From Aegilops tauschii subsp. strangulata (lineage: Eukaryota; Streptophyta; Magnoliopsida; Poales; Poaceae), in assembly GCF_002575655.3 (NCBI RefSeq), contig NC_053035.3, positions 88,065,322 through 88,129,321 on the forward strand: DNA of 64,000 nucleotides, written 5' to 3'. Position 1 is the stretch's first letter; each line of letters starts with the position of its first letter. Below the pieces are notes generated by a model. The model worked only from the letters and a program-made list of their open reading frames with translations, made no database searches and was not told where the DNA came from. Shown here one piece after another: positions 1 through 11,794 of the stretch. Position numbers and translations under genes: made by a program.

Positions 1-3000
1 CGACGTGGTTGGCCAATCCGGTGGTGGTGCGCAAGGCGAATGGGAAGTGGAGGCTATGTATTGATTACACAGATATCAATAAGGCTTGTCCTAAGGATCC
101 CTTCCCGTTGCCGCGCATCGACCATATTGTTGACTCCACGGCCAGGTGTGATCTGTTATCATTCCTCGACGCCTACTCGGGCTACCACCAAATCTTCATG
201 ACAAGGGAGGATGAAGAAAAGACAGCATTCATCACCCCGTGTGGTACGTATTGCTTTTTACGGATGCCTTTCGGGTTGAAGAGTGCTGGCTCGACGTTCG
301 CAAGAGCAGTCCAAATTGGTTTTGAACCTTAGCTCCATAGAAATATGGAGGCATACATGGACGACATAGTGGTCAAAACCAAGGACGGGCCAACTCTTGT
401 GCAAGATCTGGAGGAGACATTTGCCAACCTGTGCAAGATCAACCTCAAGCTGAACCCTGAGAAGTGTGTCTTCGGTGTTCCGTCCGTCAAGATTCTCGGG
501 TTCTTTGTGTCACAGCGCGGGATCGAGGCAAACCCAAACAAAATCAAGGCTATTGAGCAGATTGAGGCGCCCAAGCGGATCAAAGATGTGCGTCGGCTCA
601 CCGGCTGCATCACCGCCGTGAGCCGATTCATCTCCAAGTCCGCTGAGCGCGCCCTTCCTTTCTTCAAAATCTTGAAGAAGGCGGGCCCAATGGAGTGGAC
701 CCCAGAAGCCGAGGCAGCATTGCAGGATCTGAAGAAATACCTTTCCTCCACGCCAATACTGGTTGCGCCTAAACCACAAGAGCCATTGCTGCTATATCTG
801 GCGGCGACGAATCAAGTCGTCAGCGCCGCACTGGTGGCATAGAGGGAGGTCGACGAGGAGGCAGTGACGGCGGCAGAACCAGCGGATGGCAAGCCAAAGA
901 TTCCCCCGGCAGGGCCTGGTGCCGGCAAGGCGCGGCCCCCGGCAGAGTCTGATGCCACCAAGGCAGTGCCCGCGCAGTCGAGTGAGGTGGTGCAGAAGAA
1001 GAAGATGATGCAGCACCCGGTTTACTTTGTCAGCTCCCTCTTGCAGGGGGCTAGGTCGAGGTATTCCGGTGTGCAAAAATTTCTCTTCGGCCTCCTTATG
1101 GCCTCGAGGAAGCTGCTTCATTACTTCCAAGCCCACGAGATCACTGCCGTCACCCGCCTCCTGTTGCAACGGATACTGCATAACCCAGATGCAACCGGAA
1201 GGATTGTGGAATGGGCCTTGGAGCTATCAAGTTTCGGTTTGAAGTTTGAAAGTACCCTGACAATCTAGAGCAGAGTCTTGGCGGAGTTCATTGCAGAATG
1301 GTCGTCAACGCCTGACGAAGAAATCCAGGAGACCACTCTCCCCGGCAAGGAAGCGGACCGCGACTGGATCATGTACTTTGATGGGGCTTTCTCGCTGCAA
1401 GGCACCGGTGCCGGTGTGCTGCTCGTCGCGACCACCGGAGAGCACCTCAAGTACGTGATCTAGATGCACTTCCCCAGGGAGATGTCCACCAACAACACTG
1501 CTGAGTACGAGGGATTGCTCGCCGGTCTCAGGATCGCGGCAGACCTCGGGGTTAAGAAGGTCATCGTCAGGGGTGACTCGCAACTTGTTGTTAGGCAGGT
1601 CAACAAGGATTACCAGAGCTCATTGATGGAGGCCTACGTAGATGAGGTGAGGAAGCTGGAGGAACGCTTTGACGGTATCCAAGCGGAGCACGTCCCCCGA
1701 ATGGAGAATGACATCGCCGGTTACCTGCCAAAGCGTGCTGCATTCAAGCTACCTGTGGAACCAGGTACCTTTTTGCTCCGGTTAAGTCAACCATCCGTCG
1801 AGCCATCAACGGGGCAGAACAAGCGGAGGAAGTCAGGTCCCGGCAATTACTTTCCTACCGAGCCCCCTGGGGCCGCCGGCAAGGGTGCTGCCGCGGACGC
1901 TGGGCCTGCCTAAGAGCAACTGGCTCCAGCAGGGCATCAAGCCTTGGCCGTAGAGACAACCACTCCCGTGGCGGAAGAGATGCCTTTGGTCCTTGCCGTC
2001 GAGCCCCAGGCTCCGGCATGGGCGCAGCATACCGTCCAATTCCTCCAAACAGGGGAGCTTCCTGTGGAGCAGGAAGAAGCGGAGAAAGTAGCCCGTCGGT
2101 CCGCCCTGTACCAGTTCGTCGATGACGTCCTGTACAGGAGAAGGCCGAACGGTGTGAAACTAAAGTGCATCCCCCGGGAGGAAGGACTGGAGCTGTTGGC
2201 GGAGATACATGGAGGCATATGTGGCTCCCACGTAGGGTCGAGGGCCCTTGCCGGAAAGGCGTTCCGGCAAGGTTTCTTCTGGCCCACCGCCCTCCAGGAT
2301 GCGACGGCACTAGTAACCAAGTGTGAAGCGTGTCAGTTCCATTCAAAGAAGCTTCATCAACCAGCTCAAGCCCTTCAAACAATCCCTCTCTCCTAGCCAT
2401 TCTCGGTGTGGGGGCTCGATATACTGGGCCCTTTCCCCCGTGCTGTCGGGGGCTTTGAGTACTTGTACGTTGCAATCGACAAGTTCACAAAGTGGCCGGA
2501 AGTGGAAGCAGTGAGAAAGGTGACTGCTCAGTCAGCCGTCAAGTTCTTCAAGGGACTGGTCTGCCATTTTGGTGTGCCAAACAGAGTCATCACCGACAAC
2601 GGCACGCAGTTCACAAGCCACACCTTCATGCAATACATTCAAGACCTCGGTAGCAAGGTCTGTTTTGCTTCCGTGGCACACCCACGGAGCAACGGCCAAG
2701 CGGAGAGGGCAAATGCTGAAGTGTTGCGAGGCCTGAGAACGAAGACCTTTGACAAGCTGCACAAGAGTGGAAGGCGCTGGATTGATGAGTTGCCGGCGGT
2801 TCTTTGGTCGATCAGGACAACGCCAAATCGAGCCACCAGCCAGAAACCTTTTGCCCTGGTATACGGGGCAGAAGCAGTTCTCCCCACGGAACTCATATAT
2901 GGGTCACCTCGAGTGCTCGCTTATGATGAGCTTGAGCAAGAGCAGTTGCGCCAAGATGACGCGACGCTCCTTGAGGAAGATCGTCTTCGGGCGGCTATGA

Positions 3001-3350
3001 GAGCAGCACGCTACCAACAAGCCTTGCGCCGCTACCATAGCCGCAGGGTTCATGCCCGAAGCTTTGAGGAAGGCGACCTTGTTCTTTGGCGCGTTTAGTC
3101 GGCCAAGAATTCCAACAAGTTGACGCCGAAGTGGGAAGGCCCTTATCGGGTAATGCGAGTCACCAGGCCTGGCGCAGTCCGCCTAGAGACCGAAGATGCT
3201 GTCCGAGTGAGCAACTCCTGGAACATCGAGCATCTTCACAAGTTTTACCCGAAAGGCGTGGTTTGCCGGGCCTCCCGGCAAGCCACCTTTTGTACAAGCT
3301 TTGCCGGCAAGGCATGTGACCCTTTGTACAAAGCCAGGCGCAGACCCTGA
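1..3350 (+). pseudogene. gypsy pol: RT, dual RNase H, integrase (seven in-frame stops)
   Basis: This is the polyprotein part that copies and inserts the retrotransposon. One reading frame can be followed from base 9 to the stop at 3348-3350 with no frameshift. RT is at 9-840 with the metal-binding YMDD motif at about 354-365. The first RNase H is at roughly 860-1260. The second, archaeal-type RNase H is at 1360-1760 with DG, AEYE and GDS motifs. The integrase zinc finger (HHCC) is at 2190-2340 and its core at 2400-2720 with AIDKF, TDNG and the catalytic Glu in QAERAN. The frame is broken by TAG at 330, 840, 1266, 1461, 2394 and 3096 and TAA at 1911. The last RNase H acidic residue also appears lost (Gly where NxxAD has Asp, near 1720). 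Gag and protease are outside the window. The element cannot make a full polyprotein. Confidence 0.92.
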
Positions 3351-4509
3351 GCATAAATAAATGAAGCGCTGGTGCTTAAGTTATAGCATGCATGCTAGGT
3401 CGAGTCTCTTCCTTGGTTAGGGTTGATAGTGCTTAGCGGCGACTAACCCCTAGCCTAGAGGTCGAGTGCACGTCTATCTGTCTCTTTTCTGTCCTGCCTT
3501 AGTTCGCAGGGCACATGAGCACTTCTGCTGAGCTACTTGGAAGAAAGGAAACGTACCGACGTCCCGACCCTGGCAAACCAGAGTTGCCGGGGGCTGCAAG
3601 CACAAGGACCCAACCGCGGCAAGACAAGGTTGTTGGGGGCTGCAGATCCAGATAAGTCTTTCATCCTCTATCATGCATTTCGGAACGGAACTGGGATATG
3701 TGAAACCTCGTTTTATTTCTAGGCCACCGTGCTCCCCTTTTTCTATACCCAAGGATTATCTCCTGGGCCCGGATTTGGTTGTAGTCGCGGTGGCAAGGAA
3801 GTAGAACGAGGAGCCTAAGCCCGCTTCATCCCTGCCTCCGCCAAGGGCGCGAGAATGGTCGAGCGAAGTGGGGGGACGGCAAGGCCTGTTGCCGGGTGAA
3901 AACGTTTATCTTAAATTGTAACAAGGACTCGCTCCTTGTCGCGGGGTCTACCCACGAACGAAAAACCCGGCAAACATCCCTTTTTCATTTAAAACATCCC
4001 ACACAGGTACAGTCCATACGGAATGAAAAACATGAGCAAGGGGATTACAAGCTTTAAATTTAACAAGGCCCGAAGGCTTACAGACTAAAAAAGAGATAAG
4101 ATGCCCGTAATCCCTTTCTTGTCCCTCTCCTCAGGAGGCAGGTCAAGAAGGCTAAAGGGCAAAAGGGGCACCTAGGCGAGCTACGAGCAGAAGAAAGCGC
4201 CAAGAGAACACCTCGGTGGCCGCCCACGGGTGGGCCGGTGATGACGGTGCTGGGAAAGGAGCTGGAAGACGAGGCGACAAGACCGTCAATACGCGATGAA
4301 GGCGTTGGTGCCCGCGTACTGCGAGTTGACGGCCTTGCCGCCCGCCCTCTTCCTCTTTCGCAGCCTCCCGACGCCAGCCGCCCAAGGAGACGGCCCCGAG
4401 AAGTTCAAGGAGCTGGCCCCATCCCCGGCAAAACTCTGCCGGAGGAGCGGCCAGGTGCAGATGCTGCTGCTTCCGCACCCGCCCAGGCGCGGGGCATCCG
4501 ATGCCTAGT
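3351..4509 (+). other. 3' UTR of the gypsy element, first half
   Basis: This stretch lies between the pol stop and the antisense ORF. I see no conserved coding frame on either strand; short open frames are interrupted and show no family motif. It contains scattered copies of the CCGGCAAG / CTTGCCGG words that become dense in the LTR. Long untranslated regions behind pol are usual in the Tat lineage. Confidence 0.6.
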
Positions 4510-5161
4510 CGGACTCGTCCCCGTCATCTGCCCCGCTGTCCTCCTTCGTCACTTTCGCTCGAGGAAGAGCTTCCATCGTCGGAATCTCCGTCGGAGGAGC
4601 TCTCCACGCAGCATTTCAGGCGAGTTCCGAAGTCTCCGAAGACCTTGATGGAGAGCAGGCCGTCCTCCATTAATTTGAAGTAGAGGACGAGCCCCGCCAT
4701 CGGCTGTGGATACGAGCGAACGTCTTCCATCCGTGACGGAGGTACATGACCCGAGGAGCCGGGAATTCGACGTCGACCCACATGCCCCCATTCCCACAGC
4801 CCATGATGTGCAATCTTAGGGATTGGGGCGGGTCACGCTCCATCTCCTGAGCAAACAGGGCGGGAAGACGAAGACGGCGACGCGGAGGCCGGCGCATCCT
4901 GATGAAGAACTCGCGGGGATGGTCTCCGACATGGCCTTCTATCGGAAAAGGCGTCATTGGAGGGGGCGAAGCCGGCGTGCTGCCCTGTCCTCCTCTTCCC
5001 CGAGCACTGCGACCTCTGCTCCGGCCTCACCCACGGCCTCGCCCCCTCCCCCTTCCCCTCACGGCCGGCTCCACCACCGCGGGCTCAGGAGGAGGAGGGA
5101 CGCGCTGTCGAGCGGCGACCCTCGCCGCCACCGTCGAAGGACCAGGATTCCCTTTCTCCAT
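4510..5161 (-). pseudogene. antisense ORF with B3-like domain, decayed
   Basis: Read on the minus strand from an ATG at 5161, the sequence gives an Arg/Gly-rich N-terminus. It then runs (about 4957 to 4670) through a segment with MWVDVEF and the run RHGWKTFAR, continues after a one-base shift near 4710 with GLVLYFKL and LLSIKVFG, and ends in an acidic Ser/Asp/Glu tail stopping at 4524. The pattern GWxxF followed by G-x-x-L-x-F resembles the C-terminal half of the plant B3 DNA-binding fold. Extra antisense ORFs between pol and the 3' LTR are known from Tat-type elements such as Grande. The frame is broken at least twice (TGA near 5027, shift near 4710), so this copy is not functional. The B3 reading is by eye; an unrelated basic or acidic element protein is the alternative. 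Confidence 0.5.
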
Positions 5162-5750
5162 GGCGAGTGAAAGGAAGAAGCAGAAGCGAGAGGAGATAGA
5201 TGACAGAAGAGTGCGGGACGCCATCTCCCCTTCCCCCTCCTTATAAGGGAGCGGGGTCGGGGCTCGGCCGCCCCGCTCGGCCAATCCAGCCACCAGAGGC
5301 GTAGGGAATCGGGACCGACCCGCTGCCCCAACAAGCGACGGCTCGGTTTCCCGCCTCCACCGCTTGCCACCCTAAGTGCATGAAGGACGCGTGGCGAACG
5401 TGCAGAATCGAGGGGACGGGTGAGGCGACCTCTCCCCACCCCGTGATCATGGGGTGTGGACGCCTTGAAGACCGCGACCCAGCCCCGTGCGGTAAATGAG
5501 CCGCGCCTCCACGCCTCCCTCTTTTTATGGGGAAGGCGGGAACCGCCTATTTTACTACGATATGGCGCATGCATGCGGGAATTGCCCCACGCATGCTGCC
5601 CACGTCACGCGCACCCCTCCACGCCACGCCGCGCGCGCGGGTCGTGGGAAGCGCCGCGTGCGAAAAGTTTTACCGTGGTAAAAACCGCCCCGCCTGCCCG
5701 CGCACTGTTTTGGGCCTGGCCCAACAACGTGTCGCGCTTATGTGTGGCCC

Positions 5751-5765
5751 AAGCCCGGGGGCTCT
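5751..5765 (+). other. polypurine tract of the gypsy element
   Basis: A G-rich tract (AAGCCCGGGGGCTCT) ends exactly where the LTR begins. This is the position where plus-strand DNA synthesis is primed in LTR retrotransposons. Confidence 0.75.
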
Positions 5766-5947
5766 TGTCGGTGTACAAAAAGAGGGGTGCGTTTTTGTAC
5801 CCCTATACCTGTGCACGGGCAGTCGGAGCCGCGCCTACAGTCACGCCAAGCAGAACAGGGGAGGTGAGCCAAGGTAAGACCAAAGCCCAAGATAATAAGA
5901 GCAACGCCAAGGCCAAGACCACTAAGAGCAGAGGGACGAAGCATGTT

Positions 5948-6300
5948 CCCCCGGCAAGACCCTTGCCGGGGCAGCCTCAGCAGCCCCGGCAAGATCCTTG
6001 CCGGGACAGCTCGCCCCGCACCAAGAGAGCGAGCCACCCTTGAGCCCACGGTCTCCAACATCACGTTGGGCCAGGGCTCGGGAGGCGCCTCCGTGGTGGC
6101 ATGCAGATCTTTGTGAAGACATATTCAAGATCAGATGATGATTAGAAGACGACGATCCTCGGCAAGATCCTTGCCGAGGAAGGCCACCAGACCCCCGGCA
6201 AGGCCCTTGCCGGGGACGACAGCGTGCCATGGCAAGACCCTTGCCGAGCCACACGGCAAGACCCTTGCCGGGCCACCCGGCAAGGCCCTCACCAAGGACG
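5948..6300. repeat. cluster of GGCAAG-N-CTTGCC inverted words in the LTR
   Basis: About eight copies of the short palindrome-like unit CGGCAAGACCCTTGCCGG and its variants lie here (for example at 5950, 5986, 6168, 6195, 6230, 6258). Each can fold into a small GC-rich hairpin. The cluster is in the U3 part, upstream of the TATA box. Confidence 0.75.
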
Positions 6301-6704
6301 CCAGCAGGGCCACCGCCAGGCCCACGCCAACCAAGCTTCCACCGCCGTTCACATGCAGCTGCCAGCCCAACCAGCTCGGCGGGCACCTGCATGGAAACAT
6401 GCAGCTCCCAGGCCAACTCATCGAGCGCCTGCGTGGTGGCATGCAGATCTTCCTGAAGGCTCCGCCACTGCGCCACCTCAGCTGCTTGCCTGCCTACATG
6501 GCACCACGCGCCTCACTGGCCAGGGCGCGTGTCAAAGCAAGGAGGAGCGTGGACGGACGGGACGGGCCTCGCCCCGTCCCCAATAAAGCAAGGGGACACC
6601 TAAGCTACGCATTAAATGCGTCTTGTCCTGTAATACGAGCGATAAGCTCAGGGCACTGTACACCTTACCACCTCCTGTGTGCCACTGTGGCAGCCCCTTC
6701 CGAC

Positions 6705-6712
6705 TATAAAAG
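6705..6712 (+). promoter_or_regulatory. TATA box of the gypsy LTR
   Basis: TATAAAAG stands in the last quarter of the LTR in a GC-rich surrounding, where a U3/R promoter is expected. Transcription would start about 30 bases downstream. Activity is not shown by sequence. Confidence 0.65.
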
Positions 6713-7441
6713 GAGGCCCATGGCATACTGGAGAAGGATTCGGCTCTTTCGAACCACGCACTGACCACAGCTAGTTCGAGAGCTCAGGAACTCTCTGAAA
6801 TACACCCACCAAAGCAGGACTAGGGTTTTACGCATCCTTGCGGCCCGAACCTGGGTAAATGATCCTTGTGCTGTCTACTAGCCCTGCTCTTCTCGCAACC
6901 CCGCGCCCTGGCAACCGTAGTAGGGATTCTTGTGATCCCATAGGTGTCGTTCCACACCGACAGCCGTGGGCCGCAGGCAGGCAGGTCTGGGGACCCCCGT
7001 TCCCAGAACGCCGACATATGTGATTTTTTGGAAGAAGAATCAACGCGAGATGATGCCCGAGGGGGCCACGAGGAAGGGGGCGCGCCCCTGACCCTCGTGG
7101 CCACCCCGTAAGGTGGTTGGTGCCCTTCTTTCGTCGCAAGAAAGCCAATATCCGGATAAAAATCGTGTCCAAATTTCAGCCCAATCGGAGTTACGAATCT
7201 CCCGGAATATAAGAAATGGTGAAAGGCCAGAATGTGAGAACGCAGAAACAGAGAGAGACAGAGAGACAGATCCAATCTTGGAGGGGCTCTCGCCCCTCCC
7301 ATGCCATGGAAGCCAAGGACCAGAGGGGAAACCCTTCTCCCATCTAGGGAGAAGGTCAAGGAAGAAGAAGAGAATGGGGCTCTCTCCCCCTCTCTTCCGG
7401 TGGCGCCGGAACGCCGCCGGGGCCATCGTCATCACCGCAAT

Positions 7442-10400
7442 CACTACAAGAAAGTTGTTAATACATGACGGTCCTGGTCCATCACAAATCATCCAAAAAC
7501 TGTCATGCGTGCCCACCCATGACGGATTAGAAATCCGTCATGTATATCGCGTCATAATTTCACATCTAACCTTCCATGGCGGTTATTGGTCGTGAAGGAT
7601 CTGCCCCAGGCCCGCCCGGCCCAAACTAGGATATGACGGAACAGACCGTCACCGATTTACATGACCTGGAATCAACGTGGACCTAACATGGCGCCTACAT
7701 GGATCTAACATGGAGGCGAGCATGGGCCCAGTTAGGGTTTTGGCCTAATAATTTCGTTCCAGTCAGACTAATAATTTCATTCCATCCCACCCCCATTTGC
7801 CCCTTTTTTAGTCCAGCCTGTTTTATCGATGCATCACAATTTACAAAGACAACAAATTATATTCATTCAAAAAATAGCATTTGTTCACAAGACAATACAA
7901 ATTTCCTACAATCTGGTCTGATTTTGAAAAACAAAATTAATATCAAAACATCACAAGCATATCTAGAAGGCGCTATAAGCATTTAAAAAAATCGAGTAAC
8001 ATGACTCCGTTGAAAAAGCACTACTGGGTGATTTTAATCTCCAACACTACACAGCCACTTCCACGCAGCTAATTGGACCCAAGTAATCCTGCTGAAAAAC
8101 TTTAATCTCCAGTAACACGGACTAACTGCAAAATCTGCAAAGAATCCAAAACACATCAGAATGATAATAAGTTATAACAGCCAGCTCCCAAATGAATACA
8201 AAGAGCAATAATTAGTTGATTTTCCAAGCAATCATCTGATGCACACACCACTACTATATCAAGGTAGCATAAAAATGTGGGCAACACACGCTAAGAAAAA
8301 GCAGAATAGTAATACTGGAGGCATACTTTCTTCATCAATTAAAAGTAATTATGTTAATAAACTAGCCTTTTGCATGTAATGTGAAATAAAAACCACTCAA
8401 AGGCAAGAGCATTTTAGGGAATTAAATGATCCACTTAGTACGATAACCTTCACATCTAGATTAACAACACCTGGGAGTTGTGAAGAACAATGACATATGT
8501 TGGAATAAAAAAACATGCATTCTCTAATTTACTGATTAGCCTTCATGGCATACAAGGTACATAATCATCTTTGCCCTCACTTCAGTATGAGATGGTATGA
8601 AGAATTGAGATAGAGCATGTGTTGAAATTGTATATATGCCACTTCCTGATTATTATCTTTACTAGCAGGATTACTAGCATATTCTCTATTCCTGATTATT
8701 ATCTCAATTGCTTTCTACAAAGAGCCCCCACATGAAAATGTATTAAGTATATAATTCAAGGGAATATACCTGATCTCTTTTTTTGTATAGTTCTGGTTGT
8801 ATACCTAACATTTTAGTTTAAAGATTACTAGCACACCATTAATTAATTATTCTTTCCAGTAGGCTTTCACCAATGACGTGGTGTGAATAATACCGAGAAA
8901 TAGAGAATATGCTAGGAATAATACTGAAATTTTGAGACTGAACAAATGCACGATGTAGCAGATCGAACACTCTTAAATCTGAAGCGAAAATAATATACCA
9001 TCTATTAGGTATCTTAAAGAAAAAGCATGCAATCTTCACTTCCATCGCTCCTTCAGATTGCAATTCTGTGAATACGCATTTCCAGAAATACAATAGTACA
9101 AACCCATCACTTCTACTATAATAAGCAAAAAAACTCAGCATCATATAAACTGTTGCTTGCAAACCCCAAAAAGAAGGGAAAACAAAAGGATTATTCATCC
9201 AAGTATATTAAGAAGTCAGGCAATAATTGAATAAGACATCAAGGCAGTAATGAAGAAGTCAGGTAATCAATTCTTCTTTCTTTCATTGTTACTTACAATT
9301 TTCTTTTTGGAACAGAAGTATGGACACACAAAGTATACTCGGGAGACAAAGAAGGTAAACAAACTACAAAAGTTAATTATTGTTTCCAAGTAACGGCGTC
9401 AGCGCCTTTTTCGCCATTTGGACTTTTGACCCATACTGTATGCAGAGCAGAAAACCATCATGGACATTAAAGAGGTACAATCAGGTAGAAGTGGAAGTGA
9501 ACTGTTGCTAAAGAAAGCCAAGCATGGTTTTCTTGCATTTTTAATTGTTGTTCTGAACATATCCTACTCTCCTTTCGAATAGCCCATGATCTCTACCTGT
9601 TAATTGGAGCACGCTAGCGGTAACTCAAATATCTAGACATCTCTTCTACCTGCGACCTTTTTGTATCTAATTTTGTATCTAAACATCTCTTCTACCTGAC
9701 ACAAAGGCCAACCTTTTAGTACCACCTCTCCTAGATTCACACATGAAAAAAATGCATCGTACCTACAAACTGTAAAATGGATTGCCTAGCTCTTGTATAT
9801 ATGATATGTATGTGAATCGGTTCTTAACAGACTATGTCACCGATATATTGAGACTTCTGTTATGTGTTCCCTCCGTCCAGATGTGAAGGACAGGAGAGGC
9901 ATAATCAATTTTACAACTCAAATATTCTCCCCTTCAAAACATACAGACCACTTCCCCTTATTAGATAAAAGAAATAAACAATCAGCTACATCAACAAAAA
10001 GATATTCATATACTTTGCAACAACATATGCTCTTACCTACTTTAGAGAAAAATCAATTTATCAATCTATATGGCGCGGCAGCAAGACGCTAGTATGTTGT
10101 ATGCGTGCAGAACAGGAACTTGTTCAGAATAGTGACCTGCACTATAGATTGCATTTAACAGTGTTGTTGAACCTGCAGTTTAGATCACGGGTTCAGGGAA
10201 CTTCTTGTAAACAAATGTAAAGGTTCATTTACTAGCTATCTAGTCATTGAGAATCAAGCTTCTCTGATTTTGAATTTGAATATGTGTGTAATGGGGAGTT
10301 TTTTTGCATGCAGACATACATAATGCTACACATAGGCTGCAATTATCTCTCACCAAATTTTGACTCTATTCTACTCTATTCAGCCTGTACTGCCCACTCA

Positions 10401-11549
10401 CAAAACAATAGTTGGGACTATCAATGCCCATGGCTACAGAATTCCTCTAAACAACACTTCTGTACTTGTTAAATTACTCGAATGTAACTATCCCCCGTTT
10501 TCTGGAACCAACAATTTTTAAATCTATGATCCATAACTAAAAATGCATTAGTAAACTGCAGGGCCATGCTAGGAAATCGGGAAGGTCTTCCTTGGTATGA
10601 ATGCACCAAGTGCCTTTTCCAAACTCTGGGTGTTCCTGACATCTTTATGTATTGGGTGAGAATTAGATGGCAGAACCTATAACAATTTGGTGAAAATTAT
10701 ATGTTCAAATACTTACATGAACCTATAAATATTTAGGTTGAATCATTACCTGTTTATTTATATGGATGAGCACGTTCAGTCAGATAAAGCCCATCCTAAA
10801 AAAAAAGATGCCGACGGGAGAGAAAGATGGGGTTTGAGGTGCTCACCTGGGCAAGGGAGGGCCTCTAGTGGTCCAAATGCTGCAAAGGAGGTCGCCACAG
10901 GATGCACAGCCGCGCCAGAGATGTGGCAGAGGAGGTTGGGGTCGCCGCCGTGCAGCCCAACGCGGGCGAACACACTGAGCTAGGAGAAGCCATCCAGAAG
11001 GTGGAGATGGCGCGAGTCCGCGCGGTGTGCAATGGAGCGAAGCCGCCGGAGACGTGCCGAGGATGGACGCGATCTGCAGCCGAAACCCTAGCCACAGGCT
11101 AGGCGTCACAGGCGAGCGCAGGGGAACGGGTGCGGCGGATCCAACTGGCTTGGAGGACGAGGGGTCAGAGACCAGCTCATCTATGTGTTGCGCGGTGGTG
11201 GAGTCACCGGAACCGGCGGGCGTTGGCTGCGGCGTGAGGGATGCGGCGGATCTGGTAGCTACTGGTGCTGCGAGGTGAGAGGAGAGAAGGGGGAGGGCCA
11301 ATGGCGAGCAATGACAGGAGGGAGGCGAGGAGATGGTTGGTGGCGGCGATGTGGGAGGGACGATGGGGAATCAGGAGGGAGCTGCGGAGGAGGGAGGGGA
11401 TGAGGGTTAGGGTTAGCTTTTTATATGGGTGAAGTCTAGGCGGGCTTTTGCGGGCTTTGGAGGGCTTGCAGGGCTCTGCCGGGCCGTCCATGACAGTTTC
11501 CGAAAACGTCATCAGAAATCCGTCATGGATTAACAGGTTTCTTGTAGTG
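7442..11549. mobile_element. CACTA transposon, non-autonomous, 4.1 kb
   Basis: The ends are CACTACAAGAAA at 7442 and its complement ending at 11549. About 30 bp of each end match with three differences. A 3-bp target-site duplication AAT (7439-7441 and 11550-11552) is intact, so this is one complete insertion. Subterminal words CCGTCATG and ATGACGG recur in both orientations. No transposase is encoded: 7800-10780 is AT-rich and shows no conserved frame, so mobility would need a transposase from elsewhere. Confidence 0.93.
10780..11420 (-). other. GC-rich segment, possible captured 5' exon
   Basis: Within the 4.1-kb CACTA this block is sharply GC-rich against an AT-rich surrounding. On the minus strand it looks like a plant gene leader: CT-rich, with an open frame 11301 to 10843 and a splice-donor-like CAG/GTGAGC near 10853. 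The translation (Ser/Pro/Ala/Arg-rich) shows no family I recognise. Capture of a host promoter and first exon is an inference. Confidence 0.35.
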
Positions 11550-11794
11550 AATCTACACCAACACCTCCGTCATCTTCACCAACATCTCCATCACCTTCCC
11601 CCATCTATCTACAACGGTCCACTCTCCCACAACCCGCTGTACCCTCTACTTGAACATGGTGCTTTATGCTTCATATTATTATCCAATGATGTGTTGCCAT
11701 CCTATGATGTCTGAGTAGATTTTCGTTGTCCTATCGGTAATTGGTGAATTGCTATGATTGGTTGAATTTGCTTGTGGTTATGTTGCTGTCCTTT

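Larger units (their letters stand above)
1..7016 (+). mobile_element. Ty3/gypsy LTR retrotransposon (Tat type), 3' part
   Basis: The window opens inside pol of a plus-strand LTR retrotransposon. In order it shows reverse transcriptase, a first RNase H, a second (archaeal-type) RNase H, integrase, a roughly 2.4-kb 3' untranslated region with an antisense ORF, a polypurine tract and a complete 3' LTR. The domain order RT, RNase H, RNase H, integrase and the long 3' UTR fit the chromodomain-less Tat lineage of Ty3/gypsy. The 5' LTR, gag and protease lie outside the window. It appears inserted into the older LTR that resumes at 7017; the matching target-site duplication cannot be checked because the 5' end is missing. 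Confidence 0.9.
5766..7016 (+). repeat. 3' LTR of the gypsy element
   Basis: The LTR is 1251 bp, begins TGTCGG and ends CCGACA, a perfect 6-bp terminal inversion in the usual TG...CA form. It follows a polypurine tract directly. A TATA box lies at 6705 and a run of short inverted words built from GGCAAG and CTTGCC fills 5948-6300. The base after 7016 belongs to a different, older LTR. Confidence 0.88.

Noticed and set aside
5456..6043. 195-codon plus-strand frame across the LTR start
   Set aside because: It crosses the polypurine tract and LTR boundary, is low-complexity in the hairpin array, and has no motif.
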